NCBI GenBank assembly: GCA_013288105.1
Contig: JABDCM010000004.1
Location: 1 to 55,206 of the forward strand
Source: Chlamydiota bacterium
Lineage (GTDB): Bacteria; Chlamydiota; Chlamydiia; Chlamydiales; JAAKFR01
Direction: 5' to 3'
DNA length: 55,206 bases
The notes under the pieces: generated by a model
The model's database searches: none
Told to the model about the DNA's origin: nothing
Seen by the model: the letters and a program-made list of their open reading frames with translations, nothing else
Shown here: positions 23,163 through 30,894 of the stretch, in pieces
How the letters are laid out: each line of letters opens with the position of its first letter
How positions within the stretch are numbered: the first letter of the stretch is position 1
Position numbers and translations under genes: made by a program

Positions 23163-25892
23163 ATGGGTAAACCCTCGGAATCCCTCCCCGTTAGAGCTCT
23201 ACAGCTCCTCTTTAATCTCCATCCTGGAGAGGGCAAGAGAGCATGCCTATTCATTATCCTCGGTCTGCTTTGGGCCATAGGGAGCTATGGTACCTTTACC
23301 CTATCTGAAGGGCTCTTCTTAGAAAAAGTAGGTTCCCAAGCTCTCCCCTCCTCCTATCTTGCTAGTGCTGCCGGCATGTGCCTTTTTTCTACCATTCTCA
23401 TCCCCCTTTTAAGACGTTTATCCATTCGAAATCTGCTCCTCTCCCTTATTTCAGCCTGGGTTTTATCGAATTTAATTTTTTATTTCCTTCTTGACACCTC
23501 CGCAAGCACCACATCCCCTTACTGGTTTACCTATAAAGTCATCGGATGGATTATCCCCCTCTCTACTTACATCGTCTACTGGGCTTTTGTTGATCAATAC
23601 TACGATCTTCAAGATGCTAAAAGATTTTTTTGTCTCTTTAATGCAACTATTTTTTTGGGAGATGCTCTGGGGGGGGCCATTATCTCCTTTTTCCTCCATT
23701 CACTCGGTATGAAGGGGATTATTCTCATTTTTACAAGTTCCATGTTCCTATCACTTCCCTTCATCTTCTTTATCAGCAGGCGAATTCGCCCCCTACCAGA
23801 AGATCATGCAGAAAGTTCCGATATCCCCCCTCCTGCTGTTACTTTCAAAACTCTTTTTAAAACAACTGTCCGCTCAAAATTCACCCTCTATCTGCTCCTT
23901 TTTTACTTTTGCATGCAAATTCTTGCAGTCGTTACGGAATACAATTATCTCTCCACATTTCAAACCAGTTTTTCTCACTCAGAAGGTCATTCGTTGACAG
24001 AATTTTTAGGAACGTGCGGCTGCTGGGTCTCTCTTGGAAACATGTTTTTTGCTATGTTTTTATACAGCAGACTCGTCAGAAAATTGGGCATTAATAATAT
24101 TATTTTAATTGCCCCCTCCTTCTTCTTAGCTGTTTTTTCCATTTGGTTCTGGAAAGAGGCTCTTCCTGTTGCCATTTTTGGACTAATTGCACGAGAGGGG
24201 ATGGTCTATACTTTTGATGATAATAATCTTCAGCTTCTTATCTCTGGGGTGCCGACCAAGGTGAAAAATCAGGTACGTATTTTCGTGGAATCGTTTATAG
24301 AACCAGCGGGAATGTTTTGCAGTGCGGCTCTACTCTTCTTTTTCCAACAAGAGGGAAGATTTCTTGGTTTTACTTTGAGTATTTCTGCACTTGCGATTGT
24401 TATTTTTCTCAGAACACACTATCCACGCGCAATTTTTGATAATCTCATTGCTCATGCAATCCGGTTTGAAAGAAAAGCTGTGGATTGGTTGAACCAGTTT
24501 TCTCGAAAAGAGAGAAAAAATATGGAATTCACCCTTCTTTTTAATCTTAAAAATTCCGATGAAAAGCAGCAGCTTTTAGCCTTTGAATATCTCATTAAAA
24601 TAGGAAGCCCCCATTTGCTACCCCGTTTACTGAACCATATGGGACGGTTGAGCTTACAAGGGAAGCTAAAAGCTATTGAATTGCTTGGAGAAAGTGGCTG
24701 GGCAAAAGAGAGTATTGTGCTGGATCGCTTAGAACGCTGGAGGGTGATTCTCCCTCATCCTGCTATCAAAAATGTGATCCATTTTTATTTTGCACGTCAT
24801 GGGCTATTACGCCCTGAAAAAATCATACACGATGTCCATAGCGAACATTTAGGAATAAAGGCAGCTGCGATTTTAACGCTTAAAACAACCTCTCAATTTC
24901 CTGCTTTTTACTCACTGGCCGAAGAGAAACTCTCCTCTCTTTTACAGTCCAAAATGGATGTAGAGGTATGTACGGGGCTCAAAATCTTAGGATTAGAGAA
25001 GAAATCTGCCAATATAGAATCGATTCTTCCCTTTTTAAAGCACTCCTCTCCTACCATCCATCGAGCAGCGGCGGCAGCTCTTGCGGAGATGGCACATGTC
25101 GATTCCAAAGAATATGCGCGTCCTTTAATTGAACATATTTCAGCGACACGAGATGGGGAGGTCAGATTAAGCTGCTTGAAAGCGCTTCAGAAATTTGCGG
25201 ACGTCCATTCTGTAAAGGAGTTGATTCTGGCTGCTGTCCATTTCAAGACATCCGAACGCAAAGCCATTGAGCAGATTCTTGTGCAAGCAGGTAAACAAAT
25301 AGCCCCTCTGCTTTTGGAACTTCTGCAAGATTATACGATTCATAATCGTTGCCGTTTACTTGCGGGAACTATTTTGGGTAAGCTGGACCGTCCTCTTTTG
25401 CAAAAACAGCTTTTAGATCTTTCTCGAAAAGAGATTGAAAGAGCCTATTTTTATCTTTATCATGCCTCGACCCTATCTAAGCTTAAAGAGGAGACAGAGC
25501 TCCTTGTGGACTGGGACCTTTTAAAAAATTCCCTCTCCTCTAGATACCGTTCTATTTTAGATTTTATTATTCAAATTTTAGCTGTTGCAGGCAATATAGA
25601 GGAGGCAGAAGTTCTTGCGCATATGCTTCACAGTAAAAATCAGAAAATGCGTGCGCAAGCGATGGAATCTTTAGAAAAGACCTGTGGATCTACTATTTTT
25701 CAGCTTTTGGAACCCCTACTGGATGAAAAAAAGGGGGAGGCAAAAAGTATACGTTTTATAAAATTGGGTGGTATTTCGTTAAATCTGCACCAACTGCTTG
25801 ATTTTATGGAACGATCCCCCTCATTAGCCGAACAAATTGTAGCGATTGGATTAAAGAAACAGTTGCATATTTCACCGCTTAATATAGGATAA
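23163..25892 (+). CDS. ADP/ATP translocase-like transporter fused to HEAT repeats
   Basis: A 909-residue protein. Residues about 25-430 have around 12 hydrophobic segments with the Npt/TlcA (ADP/ATP translocase, MFS-like) pattern, e.g. GSYGTFTLSEGLFLEKVG, YWAFVDQYYDLQDAKRFFCLFNATIFLGDALGG. Residues about 450-900 are alpha-helical HEAT-like repeats (LLAFEYLIKIGSPHLLPRLLNHM, AAAAALAEMAHVDSKEYARPLIEHI and others). Chlamydia has the same fusion at this place (beside a cyclic-nucleotide-binding protein and acpP). Its transported substrate is unknown and the HEAT part may bind a partner. A TTG at 23151 is the alternative start; I prefer ATG 23163. Confidence 0.82.
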   Translation: MGKPSESLPVRALQLLFNLHPGEGKRACLFIILGLLWAIGSYGTFTLSEGLFLEKVGSQALPSSYLASAAGMCLFSTILIPLLRRLSIRNLLLSLISAWVLSNLIFYFLLDTSASTTSPYWFTYKVIGWIIPLSTYIVYWAFVDQYYDLQDAKRFFCLFNATIFLGDALGGAIISFFLHSLGMKGIILIFTSSMFLSLPFIFFISRRIRPLPEDHAESSDIPPPAVTFKTLFKTTVRSKFTLYLLLFYFCMQILAVVTEYNYLSTFQTSFSHSEGHSLTEFLGTCGCWVSLGNMFFAMFLYSRLVRKLGINNIILIAPSFFLAVFSIWFWKEALPVAIFGLIAREGMVYTFDDNNLQLLISGVPTKVKNQVRIFVESFIEPAGMFCSAALLFFFQQEGRFLGFTLSISALAIVIFLRTHYPRAIFDNLIAHAIRFERKAVDWLNQFSRKERKNMEFTLLFNLKNSDEKQQLLAFEYLIKIGSPHLLPRLLNHMGRLSLQGKLKAIELLGESGWAKESIVLDRLERWRVILPHPAIKNVIHFYFARHGLLRPEKIIHDVHSEHLGIKAAAILTLKTTSQFPAFYSLAEEKLSSLLQSKMDVEVCTGLKILGLEKKSANIESILPFLKHSSPTIHRAAAAALAEMAHVDSKEYARPLIEHISATRDGEVRLSCLKALQKFADVHSVKELILAAVHFKTSERKAIEQILVQAGKQIAPLLLELLQDYTIHNRCRLLAGTILGKLDRPLLQKQLLDLSRKEIERAYFYLYHASTLSKLKEETELLVDWDLLKNSLSSRYRSILDFIIQILAVAGNIEEAEVLAHMLHSKNQKMRAQAMESLEKTCGSTIFQLLEPLLDEKKGEAKSIRFIKLGGISLNLHQLLDFMERSPSLAEQIVAIGLKKQLHISPLNIG

Positions 25893-25901
25893 GAGACGAA
25901 A

Positions 25902-26336
25902 ATGAAGCAGATCAGCCTGATTGACAAAGCCTTTATTTTGAAAAAGACCCCCCTTTTTGAGACGCTTGATCTAGATTTACTTTTAACGATTTCTGATAAG
26001 ATGGATCTTCTCTCTTTTAAAGAGGGGGAGAAAATTTTTTCCATTAACCAAGAGGCGCAGAAGATGTATATTTTGGTGGAGGGGAGAGTCGGGATCTATA
26101 ATAAAGCAAAGGAGCTCATTGCAGAGGTGATACCGGAAGATTTTTTTGGGGAGGAGGCGATTTTCAATGAACGCCCGCGCGCCTATGAGGCGTGCTGTTT
26201 AGCTGAGAGCCGGCTCTTGTCTCTCTCGCGCACCTATCTTTTGAGCATTCTTTCGGAATGCCCTGCAGTGGCCATCTCGCTTTTAGAGATTTATGCCGCT
26301 CACACCGATTTTCGTACAAGAGGCTCTCAAAAATAA
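25902..26336 (+). CDS. cyclic nucleotide-binding domain protein
   Basis: A 144-residue single cNMP-binding fold: FEEGEKIFSINQEAQKMYILVEGRVGIYNK is the typical start of the beta-barrel, and GEEAIFNERPRAYEACCLAESRLLSLSRTYL the phosphate-binding cassette region; the Arg and Glu positions are only partly the canonical ones, so nucleotide binding is uncertain. No DNA-binding helix-turn-helix follows, unlike Crp. It comes 9 bases after the HEAT-fused transporter, as in Chlamydia, so they probably act together. Possibly a regulatory partner of the transporter. Confidence 0.85.
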   Translation: MKQISLIDKAFILKKTPLFETLDLDLLLTISDKMDLLSFKEGEKIFSINQEAQKMYILVEGRVGIYNKAKELIAEVIPEDFFGEEAIFNERPRAYEACCLAESRLLSLSRTYLLSILSECPAVAISLLEIYAAHTDFRTRGSQK

Positions 26337-26337
26337 C

Positions 26338-27099
26338 TTACCTGTTATTTTGAAAGCAGAGCGTATTTTTAGTCTTGGCAACAAGTTGATAACCCTTGTC
26401 ATATAAAAACAGGGCAAGATCAGAGCGCATCGCCTCTTCAATAGAATGGGTCATCAAAGATTCTATAAGAATAAAGCTGGGAGAAAAACCATCCCAATCA
26501 TTGCTCTTTAAAACTTCTAGATCAAGCCCCTCAACATCAACACTTAAGAAATCAATTTGTTGACCATCTGGTACATTTTCTCTTAAAATAGCTCCCAGAG
26601 GACGCATGGGCACTTGTTGAACATGAGAGTGTCCCTCTGCTTGGTTGGGATTGCATGTGTTGAAAGCAGGCTCATCAAAGAGGTAGAAATTAACCTCCCC
26701 CTCTTGCTCTCCAATAGCAACTTCCAGATTGATATCCTCTGGTCTTAAGCGTTGAAAGAGCTGCATACTACCTGGCATGGCATCAATATTAATCCCTCTC
26801 CAGCCTCTTCTATAAAAATGGTAGGTATTAGAAAGTTTGATGGGATGATGAGCTCCCACATCCACAAAGAACCCTGTTTTTTTCTTCCCAATAAAGCGTC
26901 GGATTAACATGTCCTCCCCCTCTTGAGAGTAACAGTCTAAAAAGTGGCGTGGGTGTAATGTGCGTTCTATGAGGTGGAACCCCACAATAGAAAAAACTGA
27001 AACGCAACAGGAAAAGAGACCTATTTTAAGAAATTTAAGCAGCACGCTCTCAGCCTCTAAAATTAAAAAACTCACCTCATACACTTCCAGGAAGCGCAT
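26338..27099 (-). CDS. FkbM family methyltransferase
   Basis: A 253-residue protein with an N-terminal hydrophobic segment (about residues 22-42) and an FkbM-type SAM domain: GFFVDVGAHHP (motif I), GWRGINIDAMPGS, LEVAIGEQEGEVNFYLF, then IDFLSVDVEGLDLEVLKS (motif IV-like). FkbM enzymes O-methylate hydroxyls of sugars and polyketides; the substrate here is unknown. Annotated ATG at 27099 sits inside a strong terminator hairpin (27069-27109). A GTG at 27045, with AGAGG upstream, is an alternative start that would lose the first 18 residues. Adjacent to acpP but separated from it by the hairpin. Confidence 0.8.
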   Translation of the reverse strand: MRFLEVYEVSFLILEAESVLLKFLKIGLFSCCVSVFSIVGFHLIERTLHPRHFLDCYSQEGEDMLIRRFIGKKKTGFFVDVGAHHPIKLSNTYHFYRRGWRGINIDAMPGSMQLFQRLRPEDINLEVAIGEQEGEVNFYLFDEPAFNTCNPNQAEGHSHVQQVPMRPLGAILRENVPDGQQIDFLSVDVEGLDLEVLKSNDWDGFSPSFILIESLMTHSIEEAMRSDLALFLYDKGYQLVAKTKNTLCFQNNR

Positions 27100-27109
27100 A
27101 AGGTGAGTT
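27069..27109 (-). terminator. intrinsic terminator of the fab operon
   Basis: On the minus strand, arms of about 20 bases (AACTCACCT ... AGGTGAGTT outside, CTTCC/GGAAG inside) form a long stem with a tiny loop, followed by TTTTTT and more T. It starts 3 bases after the acpP stop and spans the annotated FkbM start codon. Confidence 0.75.
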
Positions 27110-27112
27110 CAA

Positions 27113-27379
27113 TTACTCTCCCTTCTTCTGAGAGATATAAGTAATGACATCCCCTACTGTCTTCAGCTTTTCAGCCTCCTCTTCGGAAATCTCAAAACCA
27201 AAACGCTCCTCAAATGTCATGATGAGCTCTGTAAGGTCGAGACTATCCGCATTTAAATCCTCTACAAAGGATTTGTCTGCAGAGACATCCTGCTTGTCTA
27301 CACCAAGCTGCTCAACAACGATGTCAATCACTTCTTGTTCTAAGGTCATAGTCGTCCCTTTTAATTGTTCTTTAGACAT
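27113..27379 (-). CDS. acpP: acyl carrier protein
   Basis: An 88-residue ACP with the [10 protein letters not shown] motif; Ser46 receives the 4'-phosphopantetheine arm. The length is a little above the usual 77-80 because of an N-terminal extension of about 10 residues; the ATG at 27379 has AAGGAG 6 bases upstream, so the extension is real. Acidic helix II is intact. Last gene of the fabH-fabD-fabG-acpP operon, as in Chlamydia. Confidence 0.97.
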   Translation of the reverse strand: MSKEQLKGTTMTLEQEVIDIVVEQLGVDKQDVSADKSFVEDLNADSLDLTELIMTFEERFGFEISEEEAEKLKTVGDVITYISQKKGE

Positions 27380-27441
27380 AATTTCTCCTTAAACTTGAGA
27401 GGAATCCAATTATATAGGTTGTATACCCTTTTTTGGCAACC

Positions 27442-28197
27442 CTAAATTGCCATTCCACCATCAACTGTTAAAACTTGCCCCGTAATATAGTCAGCATGAG
27501 AGCTGGCTAAAAAAAGAGCCGCATGCGCAATATCCTCAGGGTTTCCCAGCTTTTGTAAAGGAATCTCTGCTAAAAGTTTTTCTTTTATCCCCTCACTTAA
27601 GCCCTCTGTCATATCTGTCTGAATATATCCTGGCGCTATACAGTTTACGCAAATATTCCTTGAACCCACCTCTTTCGCCAAAGACTTGGTAAACCCAATC
27701 ATCCCAGCTTTAGAGGCTGCATAGTTTGTCTGCCCCGCATTTCCTATCAAGCCTACAACAGAACTTATATTAATAATTTTTCCCTGACGCGCTTTAATCA
27801 TAGATCTTACAAGAGCTCGGCAGATGTAATAGACAGAACGGAGGTTGGTATTCAAAACAACATCCCAATCCTCCGGGGAGAGCTTAAGAAGTAAATTATC
27901 TCTAGTAATCCCTGCATTATTTACTAAAATATCAATCGTTCCAAAGTCAGCTAAAACTTTTCCTATAGCCTCTTCTATCTGCTTGCCCTCTGCAATATCG
28001 ACCGTATAAAAGATAACCTTTCCCTTCTCTCCAACGATCTCTTGTAATTCTCGAACCGCCTCCTCACCTTTGGCGGCGTTCGTTCCAAAAAGAGCAAGAG
28101 AGGCCCCCTCTTCCGCATACTTTTTGGCAATCGCCTTGCCAATTCCCCGGGCCCCACCCGTCACAAGCGCGTGTTTTCCTAATAGTAATTTTTTCAT
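27442..28197 (-). CDS. fabG: 3-oxoacyl-ACP reductase FabG
   Basis: A 251-residue SDR reductase. TGGARGIG at residues 13-20 binds NADPH; NNAG at about 93-96; catalytic Ser146, Tyr159 and Lys163 (YAASKAG); C-terminal GQVLTVDGGMAI is typical of FabG. Reduces beta-ketoacyl-ACP in elongation. Its start overlaps the fabD stop by 4 bases. Confidence 0.96.
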   Translation of the reverse strand: MKKLLLGKHALVTGGARGIGKAIAKKYAEEGASLALFGTNAAKGEEAVRELQEIVGEKGKVIFYTVDIAEGKQIEEAIGKVLADFGTIDILVNNAGITRDNLLLKLSPEDWDVVLNTNLRSVYYICRALVRSMIKARQGKIINISSVVGLIGNAGQTNYAASKAGMIGFTKSLAKEVGSRNICVNCIAPGYIQTDMTEGLSEGIKEKLLAEIPLQKLGNPEDIAHAALFLASSHADYITGQVLTVDGGMAI

Positions 28198-29138
28198 TGC
28201 AACAACTCGTTTAATAATTCCAAATCTTCTCGCTTATTAATGGTTAACGTGGGAGCCACCATTCCCATTTGTCTATTCATTCCCGCAAGCGTTTTTCCCG
28301 GTCCTATCTCTATAAATAGGTCTACCCCCTCTCGAGCCATTGCTTGAATCCCCTGCTGCCAACGCACAGAAGAGGTCACCTGTTTAATGAGATTTTTCCT
28401 CATCATCTCAAAATCCTTCACAAAATCCCCTGGAACATTCATCACAACTTGAATGGGACTCTCTTGAATAGTGAGAGAGGTCATCTCTTTTTCTAATTTT
28501 TTCTCAGCAAGAGCCATTAAACCACTATGAAAAGCGCCATGCACTTTAAGAGGGATGGCTCGTTTAGCACCTCTTGCTTTGGCCTCTTCAATGCCCCTCT
28601 GCACTCCTAAAAGCGTTCCAGAAATAACCGTCTGACCTGGACAGTTAAAATTGGCAACCCAAAGATCTGAGGGAAGAGAGAGCTCTTGAACCATCTTTTC
28701 CACCTCTTCTGCAGAAAGTCCAAAGAGGGCTGCCATCGTTCCTTGAGTCTTGTGACAGGCCTCCTGCATCGCCTCCCCTCTAAACTGCACGAGAGCAAGA
28801 GCTGTCTCAAAGGGAATTTTCGATGAGGCTGTCAATGCTGTATACTCTCCTAAACTCAGACCAGAACAGACAGCTGGTCTAAGCCCAGGAAACTCATGTT
28901 CGATCGCTTTCAAAATAGCATACGAGGTGAGATAAATCGCAGGTTGGCAATGTCCTGTTTCTACAAGCCTCTCCTCTGGCCCCTCAAAAATCATCTTAGA
29001 AAGAGAGCGTTTTAGTATCTCATCCCCATATTGAAAAACCTCTCGCGCACATGTGTATTTTTCATAAAAATCTCTCCCCATTCCAACTGCTTGTGCCCCT
29101 TGTCCTGGGAAAAGAAGGGCAATTTTTTGATATTTCAT
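28194..29138 (-). CDS. fabD: malonyl-CoA:ACP transacylase FabD
   Basis: A 314-residue FabD. FPGQGAQAVGMG at residues 10-21 is the N-terminal loop, GLSLGEYTAL around Ser95 holds the nucleophile, and the His of FHSGLM and GNFN..-type Q/N region are in place. The C-terminus (LFIEIGPGKTLAGMNRQ) matches. Transfers malonyl groups to ACP. The ends overlap with fabG and fabH by 4 bases each, so translation is coupled. Confidence 0.95.
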   Translation of the reverse strand: MKYQKIALLFPGQGAQAVGMGRDFYEKYTCAREVFQYGDEILKRSLSKMIFEGPEERLVETGHCQPAIYLTSYAILKAIEHEFPGLRPAVCSGLSLGEYTALTASSKIPFETALALVQFRGEAMQEACHKTQGTMAALFGLSAEEVEKMVQELSLPSDLWVANFNCPGQTVISGTLLGVQRGIEEAKARGAKRAIPLKVHGAFHSGLMALAEKKLEKEMTSLTIQESPIQVVMNVPGDFVKDFEMMRKNLIKQVTSSVRWQQGIQAMAREGVDLFIEIGPGKTLAGMNRQMGMVAPTLTINKREDLELLNELLQ

Positions 29139-30133
29139 AACCCCCCCTCACTTTTTGTTAAAATAGAGGCTCCCCAGGCAAAACCTGCTCCAAAAGCAAG
29201 GAGCATCATATTCTCCCCTGGTTTAATCTCTCTCTCGCAAATGAGCTCATCAAGGGCAATGGGAAGAGAGGAGGCTGAAGTATTTCCATATTTTGCTACC
29301 GTTTTGAATACTTTTTCCTCTGCAATCCCAAAACGCTTAGCAAGCGCATCAATGATTCTCTCATTTGCCTGATGAGGAACCAACCAATCGATCTCCTCCT
29401 CTTTCATAGAGGCTTTCTCTAAACACTCCTTGGCTGCATTCTCCATACGACGCACCGCATGTTTAAACACCTCCTTTCCACTCATAGAAATGTAATGGAG
29501 CCCCTGCTCCACTGTTTCGTGAGAGGCAGGTCGTCTACATCCTCCAGCAGGCAGCATGAGAAACTCAGCCAACTCCCCGTCAGCCCCTAGACAAATTTCT
29601 TTAATCAGGTACCCCTTCGCTTCACCACTCACCACGCAGGCAGCAGCCCCATCTCCAAATAAAACACAGGTGCCTCTATCTCGATAATTGACAATAGAGG
29701 AGAGCTTTTCAGAGGCAATCACAAGTACATTTTTGTACATGCCCGATTCAATATACCCCTTTGCTATAGACAGACCATACAGAAAGCCTGTACATGCCGC
29801 TTGGACATCAAATGCTGCTGCCTGCTGAGCGCCCAAAGCACACTGAATAAGAGCTGCGGTGCTCGGAAAGAGATAATCGGGGGTCAAAGTGGTGACGATG
29901 ATGACGTCGATCTCTGAGGCCATTTTACCAGCTGACTTAAGCGCTTTTTTGGCAGCGGCCAACCCCATATCAGAGGTAAATTCATCTTCCCTAGCAAGAC
30001 GACGTTCGCGCATCCCCGTGCGGCTTACAATCCACTCATCGGATGTTTCTACCATTTTTTCTAAATCTTGATTCGTTAGAACACGCTCTGGTAAATAGGA
30101 GCCCATTCCAATGATGTAAGCTTTTTTTTTCAA
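29135..30133 (-). CDS. fabH: 3-oxoacyl-ACP synthase III FabH
   Basis: A KAS III of 332 residues. The catalytic Cys is in AACTGFLYG (Cys114 with the chosen start), the His in WLVPHQANERI, and the Asn in KYGNTSASS; SDEWIVSRTGMRERR and the C-terminal AFGAGFAWG are family landmarks. Start: the frame opens at 30193, but that overlaps recR; TTG 30133 (LKKKAYIIGMGSYLPE) has AAGGATCAGG directly upstream and gives the standard length. Initiates fatty acid synthesis with acetyl-CoA. First gene of the fab operon. Confidence 0.94.
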   Translation of the reverse strand: MKKKAYIIGMGSYLPERVLTNQDLEKMVETSDEWIVSRTGMRERRLAREDEFTSDMGLAAAKKALKSAGKMASEIDVIIVTTLTPDYLFPSTAALIQCALGAQQAAAFDVQAACTGFLYGLSIAKGYIESGMYKNVLVIASEKLSSIVNYRDRGTCVLFGDGAAACVVSGEAKGYLIKEICLGADGELAEFLMLPAGGCRRPASHETVEQGLHYISMSGKEVFKHAVRRMENAAKECLEKASMKEEEIDWLVPHQANERIIDALAKRFGIAEEKVFKTVAKYGNTSASSLPIALDELICEREIKPGENMMLLAFGAGFAWGASILTKSEGGL

Positions 30134-30218
30134 ACCTGATCCTTCAAAAACATAAGAAAGAACGACTTTAGCAAAACTTAGTTTGATACTCAAACAAATT
30201 TCGTTTATTCTGAGGAGC

Positions 30219-30815
30219 GTGAACTATCCAGACCATCTACTCAAATTAATGGCCGTCCTCAGAAAACTTCCTGGCGTGGGGAGTAAAACAGCAGAACGGT
30301 TCGCCTTCCACCTGCTGAATTGGCCGGAGGGAAAATTGCAGGAAATGGGGCTCATTCTTCAAGATGTAAAAAAAAATCTAGCCTTCTGTGAAGAATGTGG
30401 AGCTCTTATTGAAAAAAATAGATGTATCTTCTGCAACTGTAATAAGAGAGATTCTAAAATCTTATGCATTATTGCCACTCCTCGCGACCTCTTTTTAGTA
30501 GAGGAAACTCGAGAATACAAGGGGCTTTATCATGTTTTAGGAGCCCTTCTTTCTCCCATTCATGATCATGGGTTTTCGACTCTCGCATTAGAAAAGCTTA
30601 AAAACAGGATCGAACGACTCTCCATTAAAGAGGTGATTATAGCTCTTGATTCGACCTTAGAGGGGGATGCAACTGCTCTTTTTTTAAAAAGAGAATTACA
30701 ACCTCTTTCGATCTCTGTCTCTAGACTTGCTTTTGGCCTTCCTATGGGAAGCTCTTTAGACCTTATTGACGGGGGAACTCTTGCGAGAGCTCTTTCTGGG
30801 CGTCGCATCCTCTAA
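30219..30815 (+). CDS. recR: recombination protein RecR
   Basis: A 198-residue RecR. Helix-hairpin-helix LRKLPGVGSKTAERFAFHLL is at the N-terminus, the zinc finger C-E-E-C-G...C-I-F-C follows near residues 56-77, and the TOPRIM domain (ILCIIATPRDLFLVEE) and C-terminal DGGTLARALSGRR complete it. Promotes RecFOR loading of RecA. The GTG at 30219 (VNYPDHLLK) fits the family N-terminus; GAGGAG stands only 1-2 bases before it, unusually near. A TTG at 30183 is the upstream alternative. Confidence 0.93.
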   Translation: MNYPDHLLKLMAVLRKLPGVGSKTAERFAFHLLNWPEGKLQEMGLILQDVKKNLAFCEECGALIEKNRCIFCNCNKRDSKILCIIATPRDLFLVEETREYKGLYHVLGALLSPIHDHGFSTLALEKLKNRIERLSIKEVIIALDSTLEGDATALFLKRELQPLSISVSRLAFGLPMGSSLDLIDGGTLARALSGRRIL

Positions 30816-30894
30816 AATTGATCTTTTCTTGCAAATATGCTCCCCTTCGCATACCATCTCCCTTCTTTTATAAACTGAAGATCATCTCGCCTTT

